From an uncultured Lachnospiraceae bacterium (GTDB taxonomy: Bacteria; Bacillota; Clostridia; Lachnospirales; Lachnospiraceae), in contig CAMXQE010000014.1 of NCBI GenBank assembly GCA_947246015.1, positions 23,492 through 87,491 on the forward strand: a stretch of 64,000 nucleotides of DNA. The letters are read 5' to 3'. Numbering within the stretch: the first letter of the stretch is position 1; each line of letters opens with the position of its first letter. A program made the translations under genes and the position numbers. Positions 8,871-16,992 of the stretch are shown here, piece by piece. The notes beneath the pieces were generated by a model. It was not told where the DNA came from. It searched no databases and saw nothing but the letters and a program-made list of their open reading frames with translations.

Positions 8871-9783
8871 TGGGCACTCTTACCTTTCTCAGAATCTCCT
8901 GTACAACAGCCGCCGCTCCCGCTGTCTCCTTAGCCGAATGCTGTACCAGTATCAGACGGTGGGCCAGTACATGGGGCGCTAATATCTTTAAATCATCCGG
9001 CGTCACATATTCCCTGCCCTCGATAAACGCATATGCCTTTGCCGCTTTCACCCATGCCAGAAGCGCACGCGGACTTGCCCCCAGCTGTACCTTTTCGTGC
9101 TCCCTTGTCCCATCCACGCATTCCGCTGCATATGCAATCAGGCTGTCACTGATGATTACTCCCTGCACCTGCCCCTTCAGCCGGTTCAGCCCGTCTACAT
9201 TGATGACACTCCCAATTTCGGATACCGTAACGCCTTCAATCATATGTTTCACAATCCGGATTTCATCCTCCCTGTCCGGATATCCCACGCTTATCTTCAT
9301 CATAAACCGGTCCAGCTGGGATTCCGGCAGATAATATGTCCCTCTCTGCATGACCGGGTTTTGCGTTGCCACTACCATAAACGGCCGGGGAAGTTCATAG
9401 CTCCTTCCGTCCACCGTCACCCGTCCCTCTTCCATCGCTTCCAGCAGACTTGCCTGCGTCTTCGGAGAAGTCCTGTTTATCTCATCGGCAAGGATGATAT
9501 TGCTCATAATCGCACCTTCCGCATACTCGAACCGGTGTTTTTCATAATTGTAGACAGATGAGCCGGTAATATCGCCCGGCATCGTATCCGGCGTAAACTG
9601 AATCCTTGTAAACTTACAATCCACCGACCTCGCCAGCACATTGGCAAACGTAGTCTTCCCTACTCCCGGCACATCTTCTATCAGCACATGTCCTCCCGCC
9701 AGCATCACCGTCAGGATTAATTTTGAAATATTTTCTTTCCCGACCATTATCCGATTCATATTTTCAAGAATCTTTTCTACCAT
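8860..9783 (-). CDS. MoxR-family AAA+ ATPase
   Basis: 307 residues, the usual MoxR length. Walker A is GVGKTT at about 40-45, Walker B IILADEINR at about 96-104, sensor 1 ATQNP at 139-143, and an arginine-finger region SQLDRFMMK follows. A C-terminal lid ends the protein. It is the first gene of a minus-strand unit continuing into DUF58, transglutaminase and further genes. MoxR ATPases act as chaperones for protein maturation, often with vWA or DUF58 partners. No clear promoter was identified in the 470 bases upstream, which are filled by a repeat-like element. Confidence 0.95.
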   Translation of the reverse strand: MVEKILENMNRIMVGKENISKLILTVMLAGGHVLIEDVPGVGKTTFANVLARSVDCKFTRIQFTPDTMPGDITGSSVYNYEKHRFEYAEGAIMSNIILADEINRTSPKTQASLLEAMEEGRVTVDGRSYELPRPFMVVATQNPVMQRGTYYLPESQLDRFMMKISVGYPDREDEIRIVKHMIEGVTVSEIGSVINVDGLNRLKGQVQGVIISDSLIAYAAECVDGTREHEKVQLGASPRALLAWVKAAKAYAFIEGREYVTPDDLKILAPHVLAHRLILVQHSAKETAGAAAVVQEILRKVRVPIGK

Positions 9784-9841
9784 AGTCCAACTGTCTCCTT
9801 ACATCACAGCGCCGGCTTATCCTGCCCGCGGATTAATTTCA

Positions 9842-10200
9842 TTATGCACTATATAAAGCCCGAATACAATCTTTTCCTTTGGATGCCGCAAAAATCCATT
9901 CAGGCTTCCGTACTGCTTTTAACACCTGACTGCCAAAAAACTCCCGCAGCATCATGGGGATTGGGGGTATGTGCGGAATCCGGGATAAACTTTTCCTGAC
10001 AGTATAAGGAAGTCTATCTATTTTTTCGGGGCATCCGTGTACAGCAGCACAAACGCGGAACGGCATATATGACAGCAACATAAATGCCGCAGACCAAACC
10101 GGTGGTCTAAGCCGGTTCCCCATTAGGGCTTTAGACATTGCATCAGGAAAAATCCCTCCGCGGAAGTCCCGCACATCCCCCCAACCCCCGCGATTTTGCG
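9842..10200. repeat. Hairpin-rich intergenic element between moxR and the ABC importer
   Basis: The 472 bases from 9784 to 10255 contain no convincing gene. A 110-codon minus-strand frame exists (10174 to 9842) but has no ribosome site and an odd composition. The segment carries several local hairpins: GTCTAAGCC (10105-10113) pairs with GGCTTTAGAC (10127-10136), and CCCGC pairs with GCGGG near 10187-10202. Near 10038 it has GGGGCATCCGTG, which also occurs at about 45250 in the interspersed repeat there. I read it as a non-coding repeat element, perhaps a degenerate multi-copy sequence. Confidence 0.45.
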
Positions 10201-10255
10201 GGAGCCGGGTTTACTTATTCTGATTATTCCAATTATTTAGTTTTCTCTGTTTTCC

Positions 10256-11098
10256 CTACTCTTTCACGGCTCCTACATTCACACCCGTTACAAAGTATTT
10301 CTGTAAAAACGGATACAATACCATGAATGGAAGGACTGCCGCAATAATACCGGCATTAAACAGTGTCGTCTGCGACACATTATATTCCGTAAGAGGCGTG
10401 TCACCGTCCATAATCATATTTCTCAGCTTATACTGGAAATTCACCTGCTGGGGGTCTGCAATATAAATCTTAACCGTAGAGTAATCGTTCCATACCGCTA
10501 CGGCAAACATCAGGCCGATGGAAGCAAGCGCCGCTTTGGACAGCGGAAGTACGATTTTGAAAAAAATCCCCATCGGCGAACATCCGTCAATCTTAGCCGC
10601 TTCATAAAGGCTTCCCGGAATCCCTTCAAAAAAGTTCTTCATCAGTACAAAATTATATACATTTACTCCGTGCCGGAATACTAAAATCCACACATTGTTT
10701 ACCAGATGCAGTTTCTTCATGACTAAATATTCGGGAATCATACCGCCCGAAAAAATCATGGTAAACAAAAGCAGGAAAGCGAAAAAATTACGTCCCGGCA
10801 TCGTTTCCTGTGCAAGTACATAGCCGGACAGGGTGGAAAGCACCAAACCGAGCAGCGTACCGAAAACCGTTGTTATAACAGAATTCATAAAAGGCTGATA
10901 CAGTAACTTCGTATTAATGATTGTCCTGTAACCATCCAGTGTAAATCTATTCGGCCAAAGCTGAAACTGATAGACGCCCACCGCATTCAGGGAATCCACC
11001 AATACCTTCCATATCGGAACCAAGACCATCAGTCCGATAAAAATAAATATTATATAGTTGACGATATCAAATGTCTTTATTCTTTTTTTCGGCTTCAT
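10256..11098 (-). CDS. Carbohydrate ABC transporter permease, YtcP/LplC type
   Basis: 280 residues with about six membrane helices and the permease EAA loop (YEAAKIDGCSPMGIFFKIVLPLSKAAL, about residues 165-190). Start MKPKKRIKTF at 11098 is chosen because AGGAGG lies nine bases upstream. It resembles the YtcP/LplC branch, the partner of LplB permeases, which imports complex or modified saccharides in Firmicutes. No ATPase is encoded here; such importers usually share a housekeeping MsmX-like ATPase encoded elsewhere. It is the last gene of the lipoprotein-LplB-YtcP unit. Confidence 0.93.
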   Translation of the reverse strand: MKPKKRIKTFDIVNYIIFIFIGLMVLVPIWKVLVDSLNAVGVYQFQLWPNRFTLDGYRTIINTKLLYQPFMNSVITTVFGTLLGLVLSTLSGYVLAQETMPGRNFFAFLLLFTMIFSGGMIPEYLVMKKLHLVNNVWILVFRHGVNVYNFVLMKNFFEGIPGSLYEAAKIDGCSPMGIFFKIVLPLSKAALASIGLMFAVAVWNDYSTVKIYIADPQQVNFQYKLRNMIMDGDTPLTEYNVSQTTLFNAGIIAAVLPFMVLYPFLQKYFVTGVNVGAVKE

Positions 11099-11111
11099 TC
11101 CACAATCCCTC

Positions 11112-12077
11112 CTATACAATGCCTCTGCCGCGGGTTTTCTTGCTTGCCCAGTTACAAATCAGAACCAGCGCGCCGCCAACCAGTGACTTGAACAGACCGA
11201 CCGCCGTAGAATAACCGTAATTCGGCAGGGCGATTGCAAATGTCTGCCGGTAAACATAAGTGGAAATAACATCTGATACGTCATATACCGCATTGTTATA
11301 AAGCACGAATACCGGCTCAAACATATTCATAACTTTTGCCAGATTCAGAATCAGTACGGTAATGATTGTATTGCTTAACGCCGGAAATGTGACATAGCGG
11401 ATTTTCTGCATACGTGTCGCACCATCGATGTCCGCCGCCTCATACAGTTCCGGATTGATACCGGAAAGCGTTGCAAGGAATATAATGGTTCCCCACCCGG
11501 TTTCCTTCCATATATTAATGCCATAAAAAATTGGTCTCCACCACTTGGAATCCGCCAGGAAGTAAATACCCGACTGTTCCTGCGCAATAAAACCCAAATC
11601 CTTCAGCCAGCCGTTGACCATACCCGTACTGGAGGGGGAAAGCAGCAGACTGAAAATGGATGCCACTACCGCCCACGACATAAAATGGGGCAGATAAATG
11701 ACAGTCTGCAGAGTCTTCTTTGCCATGAGATTTCCCATTTCGTTTAAGAACACCGATATGATGACCGATGCAAACGTAGTAATCAAAAGCCTGACAATAC
11801 TCAGTTCCAAAGTGTTTTTAAACGCAGTCCAAAAAGCGCTTGTGGAAAACATTTTCGAAAAATGTTCCAATCCGACCCAATCCGGCTGTCCCACCGGCTT
11901 ATAATCATAAAATGCATACCGGATACCGAGCATTGGCCAGTAATTCATGATAATAACAAATATAAAAACTGGCAGAAACATCAAATAGTATCCGCGATTA
12001 TTCCAAATACGCAGCCCTAACGGCTTCTCGCGCACGGCCACGCCTGTCGACGTAATCACCTGCTTGTTTTTCCTCAT
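11112..12077 (-). CDS. Carbohydrate ABC transporter permease, LplB type
   Basis: 321 residues, six predicted membrane helices, EAA loop YEAADIDGATRMQKIRYVTFPAL (about 195-217), and the LplB-like N-terminal phrase YYLMFLPVFIFVIIMNYWPM. MRKNKQV at 12077 has AGGAAG upstream with proper spacing and is preferred over an ATG nine codons earlier. It forms the heterodimeric channel with the next permease gene, 14 bases downstream. Expression may be lower than that of the upstream binding protein because of a strong hairpin between them. Confidence 0.93.
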   Translation of the reverse strand: MRKNKQVITSTGVAVREKPLGLRIWNNRGYYLMFLPVFIFVIIMNYWPMLGIRYAFYDYKPVGQPDWVGLEHFSKMFSTSAFWTAFKNTLELSIVRLLITTFASVIISVFLNEMGNLMAKKTLQTVIYLPHFMSWAVVASIFSLLLSPSSTGMVNGWLKDLGFIAQEQSGIYFLADSKWWRPIFYGINIWKETGWGTIIFLATLSGINPELYEAADIDGATRMQKIRYVTFPALSNTIITVLILNLAKVMNMFEPVFVLYNNAVYDVSDVISTYVYRQTFAIALPNYGYSTAVGLFKSLVGGALVLICNWASKKTRGRGIV

Positions 12078-12132
12078 ACCGTTCTCTTCCTTTCCAGAAC
12101 CCATACATACCCCGTATTTTCTTCTTTGAAAA

Positions 12133-12164
12133 GATAGCTGCCCTGCTGCGGCAGGACAGCTATC
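12133..12164 (-). terminator. Intercistronic stem-loop after the binding-protein gene
   Basis: A 14-bp stem (one G-U pair on the RNA) with a four-base CGCA loop, followed on the minus strand by TTTTC. It lies 24 bases after the lipoprotein stop and before the first permease. It can act as a partial terminator or mRNA-stabilising structure, giving more binding protein than permease. Confidence 0.8.
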
Positions 12165-12187
12165 CGTTTCATCCTATTCAACCTTTA

Positions 12188-13834
12188 TTATCCGTTCAGT
12201 TCACTCAGACACTGGTCAATAATACTTCCGACCGTGGATACATAAGTCTGCATAGCGGCATCCACATCACCGCCGTCAATTACCACTGACGTAATGACCG
12301 CAAGTTTCGCATCGTAAATCGTACCAGATTCATTTGTATACGTTTCGCTGACCGGCGACATAGGTGCATCCTTGCTGTGTTCAGAGAAAAATTTGCTGCC
12401 TGTTACAAGCAGGTCGCTGGGGTCGCCGTATCCGTTAGTCAGTTCACAGACTACCAGATTCGGGTCAAAAAGATTCTTCGCCCACAATGAATTCGGGTCG
12501 GTAATCGAAGGTTTTAAATGGAATACTCCTTCTTCGTAGCTGTATTCTTTTCTCTTTTCCGGGTCATCCGGATTTGTTACAAATTCCTCTGCATGAATGG
12601 ACCAGTGAACATCTTCGGCGCCATATGTCCAAAGCGTCTGAACCACATCACCATCCATCATCGTCTCAAAGAATGCATCAAAGATAGCCTGCTCACGGGC
12701 ATTGTCACCATCCCCGTCATCAATGATAACCCATACAGGCGCTTCCCTGTTGATATACGCTCCTACTTCCTCAATGGGCGGAAGCTGAACCAGTTCCGGG
12801 TCTACATCATTTTTTACAAAATTGTTTGTCAGCGTCTGGTACCACCTGCCTGCCCAATAAGTAAATACGCCGCAGGAACCCTTTTGGTCGTTGGAGTACC
12901 ATTTTTCGCGGGCAATCTTGGTAGATGCCGTAAGGGTTTCCGGGTCAATCAAACCTTCCGCATATGCTTTCTGTAATCTTAAAAGAGCCGCTTTCGTCTC
13001 CTCTGTCTGGAAACCATCATACCATATGCCGTCACTTCCCTGTATCAGCGCCGGATAAGCATCCTGCCAGAATTCCGGAAGATAATTGATGTAAGGTGCT
13101 TCATTCCCGATAAAACCTGCCGCAACTACACCGTAAGTATCGCCGTTTATACCGTTTCCGTCCGGGTCCTCCTCATGAAACCGTTTTAACATGGTATAAT
13201 AATCATCGTATGTCTTTATATCATCAACATTAATCCCTAAAGCATCCATCCATGCTTTTTTCACATAAGTAACGCATCCGTTCCCGTATGTAGGTGAAAA
13301 ACCGTAAAGCCTGCCGCTCCCTTTCACCCTCAGCGCTTCATTAATAGCCGGCAAAAGCATCCTGTTCTGAAAATCTGCATTGTCATACGCCTCTGTAATA
13401 TCCCAAAGCAATACCGTAGGCAGATACTGCCCTAAAATATCAGCAGGCATAATCATTACATCCGGATAATCTCCACTGGCAAAAAGCCTTCCTACCGCAT
13501 CCGTATATCCGGAATGGTCGAGCTGCTGAATCTGGATATCCACACCTACTGCCTCTTCCCACTGTTTCTCAAAGTCCGCCTGACCATTATCAAGGGTTGC
13601 CGACAGGTTACCGTCAACTACCATATTGATTTTCTCCAGCTTGTAACCACCCTCTGCCGGAGCCGCCGGAGTTTCCGCTGCCGAATCCTGTGCAGGCGCT
13701 TCCTGGGTTTCTGCCGGTGCTGCTGTTTCACTGTTGCCACTGTCTGCTGCCGGTTCGGCGGATTCGCCGCCACATGCTGCCAATGACGCCACCATGGCGG
13801 CCGTCAAAAGCATGGATACTAATTTCTTTTTCAT
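12188..13834 (-). CDS. Extracellular solute-binding lipoprotein of a sugar ABC importer
   Basis: 548 residues. The signal peptide MKKKLVSMLLTAAMVASLAAC ends in a lipobox whose Cys is the lipidation site. An Ala/Glu/Pro-rich tether (about residues 22-60) leads into a family 1-type solute-binding fold of LipO/YtcQ size. Start at 13834 is chosen because AGGAGG is 11 bases upstream and the signal peptide begins there; an ATG at 13870 would add 12 non-signal residues. It is first in the importer unit and is transcribed divergently from two AraC regulators. The substrate is not clear, as no glycoside hydrolase accompanies the cluster. Confidence 0.93.
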   Translation of the reverse strand: MKKKLVSMLLTAAMVASLAACGGESAEPAADSGNSETAAPAETQEAPAQDSAAETPAAPAEGGYKLEKINMVVDGNLSATLDNGQADFEKQWEEAVGVDIQIQQLDHSGYTDAVGRLFASGDYPDVMIMPADILGQYLPTVLLWDITEAYDNADFQNRMLLPAINEALRVKGSGRLYGFSPTYGNGCVTYVKKAWMDALGINVDDIKTYDDYYTMLKRFHEEDPDGNGINGDTYGVVAAGFIGNEAPYINYLPEFWQDAYPALIQGSDGIWYDGFQTEETKAALLRLQKAYAEGLIDPETLTASTKIAREKWYSNDQKGSCGVFTYWAGRWYQTLTNNFVKNDVDPELVQLPPIEEVGAYINREAPVWVIIDDGDGDNAREQAIFDAFFETMMDGDVVQTLWTYGAEDVHWSIHAEEFVTNPDDPEKRKEYSYEEGVFHLKPSITDPNSLWAKNLFDPNLVVCELTNGYGDPSDLLVTGSKFFSEHSKDAPMSPVSETYTNESGTIYDAKLAVITSVVIDGGDVDAAMQTYVSTVGSIIDQCLSELNG

Positions 13835-13864
13835 ATAAACATAGACCTCCTGTTTTGCTTTTGT

Positions 13865-13882
13865 TTCCATAAATTTATGGAA
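13865..13882. promoter_or_regulatory. Perfect 18-bp palindrome, operator candidate
   Basis: TTCCATAAATTTATGGAA is a perfect palindrome 31 bases upstream of the binding-protein start codon, within the divergent region facing the AraC gene. Position and symmetry suggest a regulator site or a feature of the 5' leader. Which protein binds it is unknown. Confidence 0.6.
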
Positions 13883-13908
13883 TTTTAATTCATTATCAGC
13901 ATAACATT

Positions 13909-13942
13909 ATCCAAATTGGATTTCTTCTTTTTGGAACTCCAA
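13909..13942. promoter_or_regulatory. Two adjacent TTGGA/TCCAA inverted repeats
   Basis: ATCCAAATTGGAT (13909-13921) and TTGGAACTCCAA (13931-13942) share the TTGGA half-site in different spacings. Both lie in the 185-base region between the divergent importer and AraC genes. The repeated half-site suggests binding by a dimeric regulator, plausibly one of the two neighbouring AraC proteins. Confidence 0.5.
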
Positions 13943-14055
13943 TTCTTTCTGTTTTTTAGATTTCAAACATTTACCCTGATTTTTTCTTATGGTATATTTT
14001 TAGTCAAATAATGACAGAATGAAAAAACAAAAGAAGGAGCAAAGGAGAAAGAACC

Positions 14056-14898
14056 ATGCCGCTTCCATTAAAGCCCGGATATAACTTTAACTATGCCCAT
14101 ATCTGCCGTCCGCCGTGTTTTGAGATGGCCTCTTCGGAAGCATATACGGATTTTTATGCCCTTACCTATATGATAAGCGGCGAGATTCTTGTCTATTGTT
14201 ATAATTCCACATACATTACCCGTCCGGGGGATATTGTCTTCACTGCCAAAAACATCTATGAACGCTCCAGCTATACTTCGGATGTACCGCGGGAATGCAT
14301 CCTCCTGAAGTTTACGGACTGTATGATTGATGACTTAATGGAAATGCTGGGCTTTGAGAATTTCAATGATTTCTATTTCCAGTATCCTTCCATCCATCTG
14401 AAAAAAAACGCACAGGATAAAATCCTTTCCATCCTGCGGGAAATTGAAAAAGAATGGAATTCTTATAATGCATATTCCGAACTTGTTCTGAAAGGTCTGC
14501 TGCACAAACTGATTATCACAAGTTTACAGGAAGGAACCGTAAATGGCTTTTCACCTTCCATTCACGAAAAAAAGCAACGTTATCTGAACGATGCCATACA
14601 GTATGTCAAAGTACATTTATGCGAAAATCCTTCGTTGGAAAAAACTGCATCGAACCTGAATATCTCTGTTTCTTATTTGTCAAAAATATTCATGGATTAT
14701 CTGCATACTCCTTTTTCCACCTTTGTACTCAATGAGAAAATCCTTTGTGCACAAAAGTTACTGGTGGATTCCGGACTGAATATGGGTGAAATTGCAAAAG
14801 AAACCGGATTTTCCAGCAGCGCTTATTTCAGTGACTGTTTTAAACGCGTAGTCGGCTTATCACCACTGCAGTTCCGGAAAAAGAACCAGATTGTCTGA
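14056..14898 (+). CDS. AraC-family transcriptional regulator (paralog 1)
   Basis: 280 residues. An N-terminal cupin-like sensor (about 1-150) precedes a C-terminal double helix-turn-helix (about 180-278), with ISVSYLSKIFMDYL as the first recognition region and the family ending GFSSSAYFSDCFKRVVGLSPLQFRKK. A purine-rich GGAGAAAGAACC site precedes the ATG. It probably controls the divergent sugar importer. Its N-terminus MPLPLKPGYNFNY is shared with the next gene, which is a tandem paralog. Confidence 0.93.
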   Translation: MPLPLKPGYNFNYAHICRPPCFEMASSEAYTDFYALTYMISGEILVYCYNSTYITRPGDIVFTAKNIYERSSYTSDVPRECILLKFTDCMIDDLMEMLGFENFNDFYFQYPSIHLKKNAQDKILSILREIEKEWNSYNAYSELVLKGLLHKLIITSLQEGTVNGFSPSIHEKKQRYLNDAIQYVKVHLCENPSLEKTASNLNISVSYLSKIFMDYLHTPFSTFVLNEKILCAQKLLVDSGLNMGEIAKETGFSSSAYFSDCFKRVVGLSPLQFRKKNQIV

Positions 14899-14978
14899 AA
14901 AAAACAAATGATATTGAACGGAAAACCTTAAGAAGATTTCATAAAAAAGAGGTAAAGAATACGAAAGGAGAACACATC

Positions 14979-15833
14979 ATGCCGCTTCCACTGAAACCCG
15001 GATACAATTTCAATTACGACCGCACATCCCGTCCATCCCATTATGAAATGACGATAGCGGAAGCGTATACGGATTTCTATGGGATTTTCTATATGCTGAG
15101 CGGAAACCGCCTGATATATTCTTCTGATTTTACCAGCATCGTACAGGCCGGTGAGATGGTATTCATTCCAAGAAACCGTTACCGGCGTACCACCTACATT
15201 TCAGATGCCCCTTATGAGCGGATTCTCATAAAATTTTCAGATGCAATGGCTGCCGACCTTTTCCAAACCATCGGCGCCGAAAAATACAACGAACTCTGTG
15301 AAGAACATGTCATACGTTTTACGGAACAGACACAAAATAAAATTCTCTCCATCCTGAAAGAGATGGAGAGAGAATGGAATTCCTATAATAAATATTCCGA
15401 GCTGATACTGAAAGGACTGTTGAACAGACTCATCATCCTCTGCTTAAACGAAAGGATTGTCAGCGGCATCCACATGCTGGATCTGGAGAAGAAAAGCGAC
15501 TGCCTTGCCAATGCCATCAAGTATGTGAAAGCACACCTGCGGGAAAATCCTTCCCTGAACGAAACTGCCCGTCAGGTGAATGTATCTTCCTCTTACCTTT
15601 CCAAAATATTCATCAGCCACCTGCATACCCCTTTTTCATCGTTTTTGTTAAACGAGAAAATCGCATATGCACAAAGACTGCTGCTGGGTTCTAAAATGAA
15701 TATGACCGAGATTGCCATTGAAGCCGGATTTTCCAGCAGCTCCTATTTCAGCGACTGCTTTAAACGCGCCACTGGAATGTCCCCGATGCAGTTCCGGAAA
15801 ACAAATGAGCAGGGGAATCATAAGCCGGCATAA
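14979..15833 (+). CDS. AraC-family transcriptional regulator (paralog 2)
   Basis: 284 residues. It has the same layout as the preceding gene and is clearly homologous along its whole length: both start MPLPLKPGYNFNY, share ILKEMEREWNSYNKYSEL-type central segments, and end with GFSSSSYFSDCFKRATGMSPMQFRK. AAAGGAG precedes the ATG. It lies 80 bases after the first paralog, with a distinct leader, so the two may be co-transcribed. Differences concentrate in the sensor half, consistent with different ligands or with partial redundancy. Confidence 0.93.
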   Translation: MPLPLKPGYNFNYDRTSRPSHYEMTIAEAYTDFYGIFYMLSGNRLIYSSDFTSIVQAGEMVFIPRNRYRRTTYISDAPYERILIKFSDAMAADLFQTIGAEKYNELCEEHVIRFTEQTQNKILSILKEMEREWNSYNKYSELILKGLLNRLIILCLNERIVSGIHMLDLEKKSDCLANAIKYVKAHLRENPSLNETARQVNVSSSYLSKIFISHLHTPFSSFLLNEKIAYAQRLLLGSKMNMTEIAIEAGFSSSSYFSDCFKRATGMSPMQFRKTNEQGNHKPA

Positions 15834-15847
15834 CAGACCGCCGGCTT
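15822..15847. terminator. Shared bidirectional terminator between convergent genes
   Basis: AAGCCGGC pairs perfectly with GCCGGCTT across a ten-base loop. The arms overlap the end of the AraC paralog 2 gene and the stop codon of manC, so one hairpin serves both convergent genes. Confidence 0.75.
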
Positions 15848-16965
15848 TATAAATATTCCGTACGTCCTCTCTCCTCCAGAAGCTCTACCACCTTCTTTAC
15901 ATCCTGCGCTCTGTCCTTATCGCAGACAAGCACCGCATCCTCCGTCTCCACGATAACCACATTATCCAGCCCTATCGTAGCAATCAGCTTGTCCTTCGCA
16001 TAAGCGACACAGTTTTTGGAACCGATATGGATTTGGTCTCCATAGACTACGTTGTTATATGCATCCGGTTCATACAGGGCATCCAGCACATCCCAGCTTC
16101 CCACATCATTCCAGCCAAAATTCCCTTCCAGCATAATCACATCGTCTGCCCGTTCCATAATGCCGTAATCAATCGAAATCTTCGGAATGGAAGGATATAC
16201 ACGCTCTATTGTCTCCTTCTCTTTCTCCGTCCCGATTTCCCGCTCTATTTCCATCAGACATTCATATACATCCGGCAGCAATTCCTCAAAATATTTCAGT
16301 ATTACCGACGTCTTCCATACGAACATCCCGCTGTTCCACAGATAGCACCCCTGCTCCACATAGGACTTCGCTGTGGATAATCCCGGTTTTTCCACAAAGT
16401 CAGCCACCGGATACGCAGTTATCCGTTTCCGGCTCTCCGCACCAATCGTATGACCGATTTCCCTTACCCTTTTATTGTATTTGATATAACCGTATCCGGT
16501 GGCCGGTCCCGTAGGACGGATACCGATTGTTACCAGACGCTCCTTTTCCTCCGCCAGTTTCATGGCAAAATCCATGACTTCGGAATATACCTGCGTATTT
16601 TTAATATAATGGTCGGAAGCCAGCACGCACATAATACTGTCACCGTATTTCTTCTGAAGCGTCACCGCAGCATACCCGATGCAGGCTGCCGTATTCCTCG
16701 CTTCCGGCTCCTCCAGAATCCTGTCCGGCGCCAGTTTTCCCTCCGTGACCTCCTGCATCATGGGAGCCTGCGATACATTTGTCACAATGTAAATATTTTC
16801 TTTCGGCACGCTTTTCGCAATCCGGTCTATCGTCTCATTCACCAGCGCATCCCTGCCGGTCAGATTCAGAAACTGTTTCGGCATCTTCCTTCTGCTCAGG
16901 GGCCAGAATCTCGTTCCCCCTCCGCCTGCCATTATCACACCATACCTGTTCATATCTTCTGCCAT
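15847..16965 (-). CDS. manC: Mannose-1-phosphate guanylyltransferase
   Basis: 372 residues, a monofunctional enzyme making GDP-mannose from GTP and mannose-1-phosphate. The nucleotidyltransferase signature GGGGTRFWPLSRRKMPKQFL lies near residues 13-32, and VEKP (DFVEKPG) and GWNDVGSWD follow as in the family. It lacks the C-terminal isomerase domain of the bifunctional form. ATG 16965 has AAGGAG almost adjacent; ATG 16953 (MNRYGVIM) is a possible alternative. It precedes no gmd gene but follows fcl by 27 bases, so GDP-mannose and GDP-fucose supply are linked. Confidence 0.95.
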   Translation of the reverse strand: MAEDMNRYGVIMAGGGGTRFWPLSRRKMPKQFLNLTGRDALVNETIDRIAKSVPKENIYIVTNVSQAPMMQEVTEGKLAPDRILEEPEARNTAACIGYAAVTLQKKYGDSIMCVLASDHYIKNTQVYSEVMDFAMKLAEEKERLVTIGIRPTGPATGYGYIKYNKRVREIGHTIGAESRKRITAYPVADFVEKPGLSTAKSYVEQGCYLWNSGMFVWKTSVILKYFEELLPDVYECLMEIEREIGTEKEKETIERVYPSIPKISIDYGIMERADDVIMLEGNFGWNDVGSWDVLDALYEPDAYNNVVYGDQIHIGSKNCVAYAKDKLIATIGLDNVVIVETEDAVLVCDKDRAQDVKKVVELLEERGRTEYL

Positions 16966-16992
16966 GCTCCTTCCTGTCCCTTACCGCTCGTC

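Noticed and set aside
9842..10174. 110-codon minus-strand frame in the 9.8-10.2 kb gap
   Set aside because: No ribosome site; overlaps local inverted repeats and resembles a repeat element more than a gene.
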